From: Strix aluco
Lineage: Eukaryota; Chordata; Aves; Strigiformes; Strigidae
DNA length: 64,000 bases
Direction: 5' to 3'
Assembly: GCF_031877795.1 (NCBI RefSeq)
Contig: NC_133954.1
Span: forward strand, 9,639,466 to 9,703,465
Positions 43,701-59,732 of the stretch are shown here, piece by piece (position 1 is the first letter of the stretch; every line of letters begins with the position of its first letter). A program made the translations under genes and the position numbers. Under the pieces are notes generated by a model. That model saw only the letters and a list, made by a program, of their open reading frames with translations. It searched no databases and was not told the origin of the DNA.

Positions 43701-44219
43701 TTCAATCTCCTTATGGAAGCAGCTGTAGTCCCGTGGCTCGCAGCTGGGCCCTACCTTGGCGTACCACTCCCTGATCTTGCACTCGAGGTCGGCGTTGTCT
43801 CCCTCCAGCAGCCGCACCTTGTCCAGGTAAGAGGCCAAGCGGTCGTTGAGGTTCTGCATCGTCGCCTTTTCATTGTTAGCGAATAAGATCCCATCACTGC
43901 AACCAGCGCTGGCCCTGGTGAAACCGCCACCAACGCCTCGAGTGCAGATGCCTCCACCGCTGAATCCAAGGGCAGAACAAGCCCTCTGGGTAGCTCCAAA
44001 GCTCCCACCAGTAGCGCTGCCAGCGCTCAGCTGCTTCCCAAGTAATCCCTCGCTTAAACTGCCACCAGAAAAATTGCCAACCACACCAGCGAAGTCATAG
44101 GCAGCGTGTCTTCCCGAGGAGGCGGAGGAGACCTTCCTTCCACTACCAGCTGCAGAGCTGCCCGCGCTGCTCCTGCCTTGGGAGCAGGTAGTAACGACCT
44201 GCCTGACGGCACAGCTCAT
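40700..44219 (-). CDS. Gene D: cysteine-rich KRT9-related type I keratin, tail uncertain
   Basis: Firm exons: 43686-44219, 43243-43325, 42807-42963, 42547-42708, 42139-42264, 41775-42001. Tentative last coding exon 40680-40787 with a TAA at 40700-40702, giving about 458 aa. The head (1 to about 116) is Ser/Gly/Ala-rich and less glycine-rich than in B and C. The rod runs from [16 protein letters not shown] to [16 protein letters not shown], then LLEGGQHDI. About 24 cysteines in 429 rod-plus-head residues (5.6%), with six in exon 3 alone. The start MSCAVR was chosen over an in-frame ATG at 44303, which lies only about 10 nt from the TATA box. Tail alternatives: a spliced short tail ending CQPCLP, or read-through of exon 6 to a TGA at 41726-41728 (a KRT19-like tailless form). 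The rod is intact, so it is probably functional. Confidence 0.82.
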
Positions 44220-44312
44220 GGTGAGGGCGCGAGGATCCAACTGGGAGCCCAGGGCAAGCTGCACAGATGGTGGCGGAGCCGATTGTGATCCCTCTGTCCC
44301 CATACTCCTCTA

Positions 44313-44318
44313 TTTATA
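44313..44318 (-). promoter_or_regulatory. TATA box of gene D
   Basis: TTTATA on the plus strand gives TATAAATAG on the minus strand, about 95 nt upstream of the ATG, as in genes B and C. The GGGTGTCACC motif of A-C is degenerate here (ATGTTGCCACC). A 14-T run (44387-44400) separates the core from the distal block. Confidence 0.8.
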
Positions 44319-44505
44319 CCATTCCTCATGGATGTTGCCACCGGAGAAGGGCTGTTTATTCTTCCTCCTTGTGACCTGGCTAGTACTTTTTTTTTTTTTT
44401 CAGCCGGAAGTATTTCCCCAAAGGCATTTGTCTCCAGAAATCCCACAACAGAAAGATGCTTTGGTTAACAGAAGCGTGTTTCAAAACTACATCAAAAATG
44501 TTACT

Positions 44506-44548
44506 TCCTGAATCATCAGGTCTGACTTGTGATGACAACTAAACAACA
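44506..44548 (-). promoter_or_regulatory. Conserved distal promoter block of gene D
   Basis: CCTGAATCATCAGGTCTGAC, then TTGTGATGACAACTAAACAA, aligns with the AP-1-like blocks of genes B and C. It lies about 200 bp upstream of TATA. It is weaker than in B/C: the ATGCAAA part is lost, while TGAATCATCAG is kept. Confidence 0.5.
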
Positions 44549-44559
44549 GTGACACAAAA

Positions 44560-47500
44560 AACGACGATACCCGAGAGTGCCCGGGGAATGAAACATCAGA
44601 GCAATTATCCATCCCTGACGTGGGCGAGTCTACCCGGAAAGCAAAAGCTGTGGGAAAGTCGTCCTATCTGACGGAGCCTGTTCGACCCCTTTGTGACCGG
44701 GAGCGAGGGTGCCCCCTCATTCAGCTGCCCTGCGGCCGCGGGGCCAGGGCCAGGAGACCACCCTGCACCGTGCTGCCTCTGCAAGTGCACACAGCGAGGC
44801 TCCGTCCCGTTCCGCCTGGCCGTCAGTTGAGGGAGGACCTGCCGAGGTCTGGGTCGTTGGCCCTCGCAACGCTCTGCTCTGGGAGAGCACCGGAGAACGT
44901 TGCACTCGGTATTTGCACGCTGATATTTGTTACTGCTCCTGCACGCACCAAAACATCCCCTTACAGAGGGGAGATCCCCAGGTGTTTGTTTTGCCGCTTT
45001 CAAGGGGAGACAAAATATTCAAATATTTATCCAAAATAAAAGAGACTAGGCTATTTCCTGAGTACCAGATGCTGCAGTTAACTATGAATATTCACTGTCA
45101 AGAGAGGACAGCCACCTAAAATGTTTCATAAGATTTGTAAAACAGTAACACTGCGAATTTCAGAAGCAGCCTGATGCTGTATAGGTCTGACCCAGTTCCA
45201 ATCAGCACCATGGAAATTCTCCAAATCTAATCTGGGGAAAATGTGTTAAATTTAGCAAAGGCACTAGAAAAGATCATTTAAAGAAAGATATTAAACCTAT
45301 TCTTTAGTCTTGGAATTCTGAACTGAGGAAGAAGGGAAATAATTAAAATGTTTTGTCATCTGAATCTTTCATTTTATTAACAGTATTAATGCAGCCATGC
45401 TAATATTGGCCGACTTTCACCCGTGTGTTGTCCAGCATTGGCTTTGGCATCCAGGTCGCTTGGACACATCACTTAAAGGGCGCGTCAGGTGCAGCCTGGG
45501 TCAGAAATATTGCTTATGCCATTTGGGTAGGTTCATTAGCCTTGATTTTATCTTGGCACTGCAAACCTAGAACACCTTAAATGTGGTGTGGATTCTGTGC
45601 ATGTCCATCCTTCGTTCTGTCCGTAATTAGCGAGTGAAGCCTGTGCCGTGGTGCCAGGGCACGCCCCAGCGCTGGCGAGGTCCTGGGTGGAGGCTGTGGC
45701 ACGGGCAGGACCGGGCGCCTCTGCCACGGAGCAGCTCGCTGCTGGGGCAGGAGCAGAACTGCTCATACTCTGTCTGGCTTCCATGAAGAATTGTAAAATT
45801 AATGCTGAGCTAACGTTTAATTTCATTTAATTGAGAAATACATAGTCCTTCATTTTTCAATGGGAAAGATTAAAACCTTAATGAGTGGGGGGGGGGGGGT
45901 TCAGTTATTGAGAACTAAGCAGAAATGTCCACTTTTCTTTCTTACTTTTGACCTTCAGACCTTGCCGTAGGTGTCTGTAGCCCAAGATGATTAAAATGTC
46001 TACAGTTTTTTTAAAGGAGAATGATAATTTCACTCCTGATTTTACTGGATTTGTGTGTTCTTCATGGTAGCTTTTTTCCTTTCCAAAATTTAAAATTTTT
46101 ATTAAAACCAGCTCTTGCTTTTACACCACAGCGTATCTCAAGACATGCCAGCAGTTACAGTCCTCATTTTATTAAAAAAGATTTTCATATTTTTATGAGG
46201 AGATCTGTTAATGACAGTATCTACATGGATAATGGAAGGCTCTTTCCAGAATTAACTTTTACTGACTTCCAGACTGGAGTCTACAGACGGAAATTTGCTC
46301 ACCACAGCCTTGTAGCCAGCCACGGGCAATGCCTCTGATGAGCCATCCTCGGTTGGCTTGGGAGCCCCTTGCAGGCAACATTGTGCCCCAAGGGAGGAAG
46401 AGGAGGAGAGAAGTGATGGCTTACGAGGATTTCCCGGCAGGCATTTCAGAAACAGCAGTGCAGGCCTGACAAGGAAAAATTATTACTTGAAGTAACAAAT
46501 GAGCAGAAAAGCCTCCCCCAGGCAAAGGTGCTGTTCCTATTTAATGAGCTTTGTGAAAAATAGAAAGAAAGGAATTATACTTCAACCTTACATTTGGGTC
46601 TTGTGCTGTGCTTTATCGGGGAGAGCAGGGTGGCGGTAGAGGGTGGGCACTGTGGCGTTATTCCCAAGGGTTGTTCTGCACAAAATTGTCAGATTCAAAA
46701 GGGCAATGGAAACGAGAGAGAAAGATTAGATTTCCCCAGAGGGTAATCCTTTGGGATAGTTTAAGGCTTAAGACTGTTTCTTAAGCTAATGCTTATGAAG
46801 TACAGAAAGTATAATGTGTCCCCACGAAGGAGAGCCAGCATTTCACGTTCCTACAGACTTTCCCCGAGACACTAGCTGATTTCATGTCCGAGAACTTCCC
46901 CGGAGACTCGGTGACTCAGGTCCGACACCAAACCCTGAGTCCCTGCTGGTGCCAAGCTGCTGCCCGTCACCCTGCGCAGCTGCCGGCCCAAGCCCGTGTT
47001 TGGGCTGGAAGTAGCCACCAGAGAGTGCCGGGGCGGAGGAGCCGGGGGCCTGGCGCTGCCGAGGGGCTCCCTGTGTCCCGCCAGGCTCCGCAGGGCCGGC
47101 CTCGGGCTGCGAGAGCTGTCGAGCTCCACGAGAGAACTGCAGGCAGCCCTAGCTCCTGTCTGCTCGCTGTCGGCTGAATTTCAGTCTTTCACCTATGGAA
47201 AATTCTTGTGTTTGCTATTTACAAAGTATTTGCTTATCTAGCTATTGGTGTCATTGTCATTCCACCTTTTTTCTGCGTGTTATTGGCTGTTCCAAACCTG
47301 ATCTCCGTCTTGCTGACGACACCAGACGCTCCAGGGTACTGATCCCAGCTTTGCAAATCACTCTAGGCAAATCGTTCAGCTTCTTCAAGTCTCAATTTCA
47401 TGCTTTGTAGGATGGAAACACTAATAACAGCAATAGTCCTTCTCCAGGGCATTGTAAAGACAACTGTCTGATGCGAACATGGAGCTTTAAAGATGGGAAA

Positions 47501-49970
47501 CATGATACTCATTTGAAGTATTATTCACTGTAAGTGTTCTTGCTATTAGATATTCAGTTTGACACTGCACATCCCACATATTTCTCCCTCTGTCTCAGCT
47601 GACGCAATAACTTTCAAGGATGTTCTTGGTGTTCCTTTTTTGTTCTGTTGTTCACTGAAGTTTCACCATTATTCGCTGAGGATTTGCTTCTGTAACTCTT
47701 CCCTGAATCCTAGCAAGGCTTTTCTTGTCGTGCTTGCATCTCGCAGAAAATTTGAAAAATGCTCTCCAAAACCAGTGTTTGTCCATCTCTTGGATGGGAT
47801 AATTTGTCCGTGTTTCACACATACAAACTGTGTGTAGCAGAGTAATAATAAAAGATAAAGGTATTTTTCTTCCTCAGAGTACTGTGTTGTCACACGGTGA
47901 TTCCTCGTGCTGAGCTGGGACTTCTCTCTGGTTTGTGGTAATAGGGCTGTGCGGAGCCGTATGCAGAATTTAAGCCTTTTTTGTTGATGCAAATATATGT
48001 TGGTGAATAAGGAAAACTCCTGATAAGATCCTCCCAGGGGAACTGAATCAGCTGATTACAAACCTGGGCTTTCCATCAGCTCTCCCACCCCTTCTCGGGT
48101 ATTGGTTTCAGGCTGCTCCTGCTGACAGAGTAAATCGATATCTTAGCACTGGGTGACAGATCAAAGATAACTAAATATGCTGCTTGATAAATCTCTCCCC
48201 TGTGTCCTCTTGGCTGCAGAAGTGGCCGTGCCTCACTGTGCTGCCAGCAGAGCCAGATACTCTCGGACTGGCATGTTCTTTTAGCCTCCTACTTATATTT
48301 AATCCATAATGTCTGTGGTTTTCAGAAAGCCTTTCCGTATTCACACGCTTGGGGCGTTCTGCAGATGGCTCAGGAGTTAAAAAGCTGACACTGAAATGCA
48401 ACAACTCTCTTCTGATGGGAAAAAAAAAAAGCGCATTTGCAGTTTAATCAGAATTTCCAGCCTGCACCCTTGCCCCTTGCCATAAAGTCTAAGACACCTT
48501 GATGCTAAAGTACATTTTTGCTAGATCTCATTTTTATTTTTGAGATGGCTCTAGCTCGCTTGACTTGGGAGTCTTCCTGCTTCTGCAAGGAAGGTCTGTT
48601 CTTCCAGCAAAGAGCAGAGCATGATACAGTCCATGAACTCTGCACTCTGGTCTGCGTTTCATTTCCTGCCCTTCTCTGTAATTGCTGAACAGTAATACAG
48701 AATGATAACATCTCTTCACACTCCCTTTTCTGGAAAGACCTGGCAGGTTCCCCACTTCTTCGATCACCTTTCCTCTCCTTTGCTCATCTTGTCACGCCCC
48801 GCATGACATCACCAGCTCTTCTCTCAACTCCGCAGAGGCCGGGGAGCTGCCTTTGCCATTGGGCACTGGGGGCCAGAACGCCTTTGTGGAGCCTGCGGGA
48901 GAATGAATCATCAATAATAATCCAAGGGATGGGCAGGCTTGACTTCAGCCGCAGAAGCCCCTTGTACGTGGTTATAAGCAAAGGGAAGCTGATGTACTGC
49001 AAGCTTTTACCTTTTCCTTTTGTCTAGGGCCCAAATCTGAACCCAAGGCTGAACGGAGCTCCCAGGTACCACTGGCTGGAAAGCATGAAGTGGGATCTAA
49101 GGGATTCCATCAGGCTTTTGGGTCTAAAATGATTTCCTCGCCTCTCTCACCCACGGGACAGGCTCGGAGGATGCGCGACCAGTGTGGCGTCCTTTGGTTC
49201 CGCCGCCGCTCTCCAGGAGGGGAGTGGGCAAAGGCAGAGGTGGTGCCTGGCTGCCAGCGCACGAGCCGCGTCCCTGATCCCGGCTGGCAGCTTGCCTGCA
49301 GGCGTTGGCGTACGACAACTGGCGCGTGTGTTTCAAGGATTTTAGCAGGGATCTGCTAGATGCTGTAGTGATAAAAAATTATTGCCGCTCATCCCTCTGC
49401 GGATTAAGCAGTGGTTACTTTAGAGCTGTTACGTGCAGCCCTCGGGCAACATGAAAAGACCTGTATGAAGTTTTTGTACCATGTGCCTGACAGTGTGATT
49501 TAAACAGTCAAATAAGGCAGAAGGCATGGATGTATAAGATTTGCCAACCAGTCTGGTGGTGTGCTCGTGCCTCAGAACAGTGCACGTGACAGTAGTTGTC
49601 TTGCTGAAGTCATTGAAGTTCAATTTACAGGAGAAAGTGGTTCTTTATGATACCAAGAGTTGCAGAACTGAGCTTTATTTTGTTGGCTTTATTTATCAGT
49701 TGTGTGGCACATTGACCTCAAGCATCGTCCTTCCATCATTGCCTTCATTTTGTATCAAATTTATCTGTTTTATGTCTCAGTCAGTCCCGTGTATTTACAA
49801 GCAATGAGTTCAGTAGAAACAGCTGTCTTGAATTATTTTTGCTCCAGGTGGAACCCACATCCCTCCATTCCCCTCCTCTCGCTGGCTTCTTGTGGTTTCT
49901 TAGGACTTTCCCTGGCACGAACACACAACCCTGAGGCTTTGAAGGATCATGTATCAGTGACAGACAAGTC
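44560..49970. other. Gene D-gene E intergenic region
   Basis: No gene is supported. It holds a 13-G homopolymer (45887-45899), a CpG-rich patch near 47000-47120, and a MIR-like SINE near 47.4 kb. Open frames on both strands are short and without family resemblance. Confidence 0.55.
47340..47520 (+). mobile_element. MIR-like SINE remnant
   Basis: CTAGGCAAATCGTTCAGCTT, then CTCAATTTCATGC and GATGGAAACACTAATAACAG, follow the order of the MIR consensus (GGGCAAGTCACTTAACC..., CTCAGTTTCCTCATC, GGGGATAATAATAG). It is diverged and non-coding. The call is from memory of the consensus. Confidence 0.5.
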
Positions 49971-49997
49971 TGCAGTTGCATGAAAGAGGAAAAAAGC

Positions 49998-50003
49998 TTT
50001 ATT
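49998..50003 (-). terminator. Poly(A) signal of gene E (AATAAA)
   Basis: TTTATT on the plus strand, about 180 nt past the stop codon of gene E, in the context AAAAAAGCTTTATTAAATG. Gene F has a similar AGCTTTATT context. Confidence 0.8.
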
Positions 50004-50181
50004 AAATGTGTACAGAGTGCACAGTGACACCTGTGTGAAATTAGGGTAGTAGAGGAAGGAGGAGCAGATGACTGAAGCGGACTGCTTTCTGTGACGTGAC
50101 CCCATCGCATACGCCCTCAGAGAGCGCTCGGGGCAGCTTGCCGCTCTCTTGGGTCGAGGGTCCCTGGAGCTGCTTGTCCTC

Positions 50182-54958
<4,777 letters not shown>

Positions 54959-55049
54959 GGCGAAGGCTGGCGGGGCTGGAGGGCTGGAGAGAGACACCCG
55001 GCTCGGCAGCGCAGGCAGCGAGTGCTCGCTTCCCCCTGCCTTGGAGCCC

Positions 55050-55055
55050 TTTATA
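55050..55055 (-). promoter_or_regulatory. TATA box of gene E
   Basis: TTTATA on the plus strand gives CTATAAAGG on the minus strand, about 92 nt upstream of the ATG. A T run (about 55081-55095, A run on the sense strand) lies just upstream. The motif shared by genes A-C is absent. Confidence 0.8.
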
Positions 55056-55199
55056 GCCGGGGCGGGAGGCGTTGCCGGCGCTTTTTTTTTTTTTGTTGCA
55101 TTCCCGATGATTTTCATCACTCCTAAAATCTGAGCCAACTTCCAGAATCGTCATTTTTGCCTTTGTTCTATTAATGCTTTTTGTCATATTCCACTAGAA

Positions 55200-58100
55200 A
55201 CTTTTTATCTCACAAAGGGCGTCTTTATGCTTCTTCCGTTTCCAAGTAAATAGTCAGGTGTGATTCAAAGTAGGACGCTCCTTGCTCAGGGCTACATTTT
55301 AATACTGCTTTGTACTGTTAGCTCTGAAATAGAGCTATTCAGAGAGCGTTTCGATGGAGCATGTCAGCATCCCTTTTGCTGTCTTTTGTCCCAGCTATAC
55401 AGGGTCCGGGCTCTCCTTAGATTGCACACACACACCTGCAGGGACAGCAGCCGTGTCCTGGAGCCCTGAATGTTCATCTACAGCCCTGTGAGGACAATGG
55501 TGCTAGAAGGAACTTGGCTGCCGTCCTGGAAATACAAGTCCGCTCTTTTATCCACAGAGAGAGGGATGTTCTGTAATGAAAAAGCAATGAAAAGGGAGTT
55601 CATGCTTCAGGGCTTGTTCAATTCTTCACTTCAGAGACCACCCGAGGGTGGAGGAATATGAGAAGGCAATAAGCAGTGGATGTTTGTGTTCTTCTTTGTG
55701 GACGAGAGCCTGGCAAACCATTCCGAAAGGGCAGGGTATGGCTACTAGCTGGCGTAACTTAAAAACTATGAGATGCTCCAGGAAAAATTATGGAATAGCA
55801 TAAAGTAGATGAAGGATGTAAGGAAAAAACCTGATCTCTAAGCACTGTGAACAAGAGCACAAAGTTGACAGGAACAGAGCTTAGCAGCTAATGCTAACGA
55901 TGTTTTCTGTGATGAACATCTCAGTTAGTCGTGACCAGGGCAGACAACTTCAGTGTGAGTTTGGAATTTACAGCTCCCATGTAAACAGAGCTTCAGCAGA
56001 GATACCGGTTGCCTCTGAAGAGCAAAAAGGCTCAAAAAACGAGTGCAGGAGGCATGGTCAAGCTCTGTTCTCCGTGCTGACCTGCGTCACGGGCAGAAAC
56101 CGCAGATCTGAGTGTCACTAGCTAATAATGCAGGGTGTGGAGGAGAAGATATTTCTCATGTGTGTACACAGTGAAGTGTTTGACTGTCTTCGCAGACAGG
56201 CCCCAACAACCCCTCCCCAACAGCCAAGTTCTTCCTTAGATCATTTGCCAAAGGGGGGGGGAAAGAGTCTGGAAATAAGCAAGAGAGGCACATTTCTGAG
56301 TAGCTCTAAGGGCACAACTCCCTCCCCTCTACCTGAAGAAAGCTGGAAATGGTACAGGAGTGGGATGTGTCCTTGGACTATCAGGAGGTGGCTGCTATGG
56401 AGAAGCCACTGGTGAACGGAGACAAGTCTGTACGACTCGGAGAACTGGAGAACTGGAATCTCCACCGTGTTTGCTCTGGCTGGAGGACAGGTTCAGTCTC
56501 TTGGCGGCAGCATCTTCTTGTCGCGTCAGCACCAGGAGACGGGGCGCGGAGCCAGGGACGCCCACTTGCCGCTCGTCCTCCCCAGGTGCCGATGGCAGCG
56601 GGGCAGCAGCGTGGGGGCGGCTGGGATGTGCAGCTCCAAGGAATGTGCTTCTCCACATCTCCATTTTCTCACCTTCACCCAGGTGATGCAGACCGGCAGA
56701 ACTCGTGGGCTGTCCGTGCTGCGTGCAGCGGTGGCACGGAGAAAGGGGAACGTCCATGACAAAACCGGTCCAGAGCCCCCAGGCCAGTCCAAACCCTCAG
56801 CCCTGGCATGAGCGAAGGCCCTGGCTCGGCCGGCCGGAGCGCGCAGCTGCCCGCAGCCCGGCTGTAGGACGAGTGACTGTCTCAACGTTACAAGGTTAAC
56901 AGCTTTTCTTTACATGAAATTGCTTTCCTTTCATCTTTTGTTTCCTATTTAACTGCTGTGTCATAAAAATACACATTGCCCAAAATATCTGATATTTTGA
57001 TAATGCCACAAGGCAGCAATTAAAATCCTGAAGTGTTAATTAAGACTTGAAACAACATATTAAAAATTCTACTATGTTATTTACATGATCTCCCATTGAA
57101 CACAACCACAAATGACTGCGTATTGTTTGTATCACACTCTCTTTTAAAGTGAAGGCTGGCTATTAAAGCAGATTCTGCCCCTGTTTCATGAGCACATGCA
57201 CACTATGAGCCTATTTTTTATACATTTCAAAATCAGAATGCCAGTTCTAGGGCATAGCAGTAATTTCATGGTAGCACATTCATGTTCAAACACACAATAT
57301 TGTCTTACTCCAGGAGAAGTTCTGGCTCCAGACATACACATCAGCAGACCTGGTAGATGAAACTACCTGAACAAAACCACTTTTGTCTTTATTTTAGTGT
57401 GCATATAAACTTTGCCCTACTATCAGATTATCATAGGAAAGTTCCCTAAAATGAGCTGAAAAGCCACACCTGAATGTCTCTGTCTAAAGGGGTCTTTTAT
57501 GTCAGATGAACTCAGTGTAGCTTGAGAAGTCAAACCTTCTTTCTGGAATAAAATACCACTTTCTGAAACCTGCCTCAAGCTGCCGCTGCCTGTCTGCATA
57601 AGCCACCACCTGCAGCTCTCTCCTCAACGGGTTTCTTAAGGTCAGGACTAATTATTAATGCTTAAGGCAGGAGAGAATCAACATCTGTTTTCCACACCTC
57701 CCTCGCAATTTGCAGTAGCAGCAGTAGCAATGCTTTGCTAACAAAATCCCCTGTTTTAATTACTCATTAATTAGCTTCTGTTAGCAAAGTATTATTTGTT
57801 GTTTCTATAGCAACACAGGTGTGCCCAGACTTTTCCAGGAGAAAAATCTAAAGCAAGGATGAATTCCAGCGAGGTACCTCCGGCATCCCCGCGCCGGGTG
57901 TCGCAGGGGCGGCAGCCGGAGGGGCACGACCACGGCGGGGAACTCGGAGGAGCTGCGAGAGGGGTGACGATCCCTGCGCCATCCACGGCGAGAACGCGGG
58001 GTCCCTCAGAGGTGACCTGGGGAGCCCCAGGTGTTACCTGCAGGCTGTGTTTGTCCCTTCCCTTCGCAGGCGCCTGAGCCCGGGCTGCTCGACGCCTGCC

Positions 58101-59540
58101 CTCACCCAGCCCCGGGCGTGGAGCGTCACTGGGGAGAGGCCCCGTGCTGTGCGGGGTCCCTCGTCCCGGGGTGTGGGAGCGGAGAGAGCGCGGGCTGTGG
58201 GGCTGCGGCTGGAAGTGCCTCGGGTCAGGAATTGTGCCCCGTTATTCACCCACGGCCCATCCACGAGGCACCGTGAGCGCGTGCCGTGGCAGAGCCGGGG
58301 GAGCCCTTCTCCTGACCACAGCGCTCCTGGGTTGTGTGTACGTGTCCTTCGGTGGGATCTGAGTGGAAATGAGATCCCTGTTGGGCAGCAGTAAGCTTCA
58401 GAACCAAAGCCACAGGTTGGGGGATGCTGGGAGCGCTTTAAGGCGGTTTGGTGAGGGCTTGGCGCGGGGTGCACGGGGCAACTGATGCCCCGCACGAGCT
58501 GCAGAGGGCGGGGGATAGAGCCCCGGACGACACTGGGCAGAGCTTGGTGGCTGCAGCACGGGATCCCGCCAGACCCTGTGTCCCTTCTACCTCGGCTTGT
58601 GGTGCAGATGAGGCACTGCAGGGATCCTTTTTGGAAAAAACCCCTGAATTCTCTCCTATCTCCCCATAAAACCCAGGCAGATTTTCTGGAACCGGGTCTT
58701 AAAACTGTGTGGCCAGCTCTATTACACACGTTCAGTAGCATTTCTCTGAATCATCCCATCGATTTAGAAGTCGGATTTATGAAGTAATAAATCAGTGGAA
58801 TCCAGCCAAGAATGTGTCTGAACTGGCTTTCCAGGAACAGCCGGGCCAGCTGACGGCACCGCGAGCTGCTGCGTCAGGAACAGCCACCAACATCCAGAGA
58901 GCCAGAAATAACTCCCAGAAGAGTTTTAATCTCTGTGCTTGTACGGACCATACCCACCACTTCCATCGCTTGTTTTCCTCACTCTTTAGCGGTGCCTTTG
59001 GAAGTGAGAATTAAACCAAGCCGAGTTTGTATTTCTGGAGGGGCATCAGCCAGTGTATCCCTGCCACATCTACGGCTCAATTGTGTTTTACCACACAGGT
59101 TGTGATCGGGACCACACGGCGACTGCTGAGGCAGCGCTGGGGCAGGGAGCGTTCGCAGGGTCCTGGCTGGGTGACCTGGGTTTTGTTCACTTACTTGCTT
59201 GGACTCCCTGAGTTAAAAGCTTCAGCTCTGCTGTTGCTGGACATTGAAGGCGGGGAAGCAGCGCTTTGCCCCAACCTGAAAGTCTCAGCGACACATCTGA
59301 GGTGAAATAGAGACTCTCAGAGGTCTCACCTCCCATCACCCACGTACTCAGTTCCCTCCAGACCTCCACCCCCATCAGCTGTCGTCACTGAAGCAGCCGG
59401 GTCTCGGGTAGCACAGAAGTGTCGGTGTAGGGGCCCCATCAGCCGCGTACCAGAGATGGAGAACGTTACTCCTTCCAGAGAGGAGCTTTGTCCTACAGCT
59501 CCCGGCGGGGGACAGCCTGGCTCTTCAGAACAGCAAGACA
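55200..59540. other. Gene E-gene F intergenic region
   Basis: No gene is supported. An AT-rich stretch (about 56880-57800) is followed by a CpG-rich patch (about 57868-58300). No keratin exon remnants are recognisable. Confidence 0.55.
57868..58300. other. CpG-rich patch, possible CpG island
   Basis: Dense CpG (for example CCCCGCGCCGGGTGTCGCAG) over about 430 bp between genes E and F, next to AT-rich DNA. No exon or promoter can be tied to it; a regulatory role is only a possibility. Confidence 0.35.
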
Positions 59541-59572
59541 AGACCCTGGTTTGCACGAGTGCGAAGAAAAGC

Positions 59573-59578
59573 TTTATT
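59573..59578 (-). terminator. Poly(A) signal of gene F (AATAAA)
   Basis: TTTATT on the plus strand in GAAAAGCTTTATTGG, about 160 nt past the stop codon of gene F. Cleavage is expected near 59550-59558. Confidence 0.8.
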
Positions 59579-59732
59579 GGATCTCTGAACGCAGCGCTTA
59601 GAGAACGGGTGAGGGAAGCTGGGGTGTGATAAAAAGAGAAGATGCTTTTTGTGATCTATGTAGCCAGAGCACATAAGCCGGAATCTTCTTTTGCTTTGCT
59701 CTGCGAGGTTTGCAGCAAACCACGCAGCCACC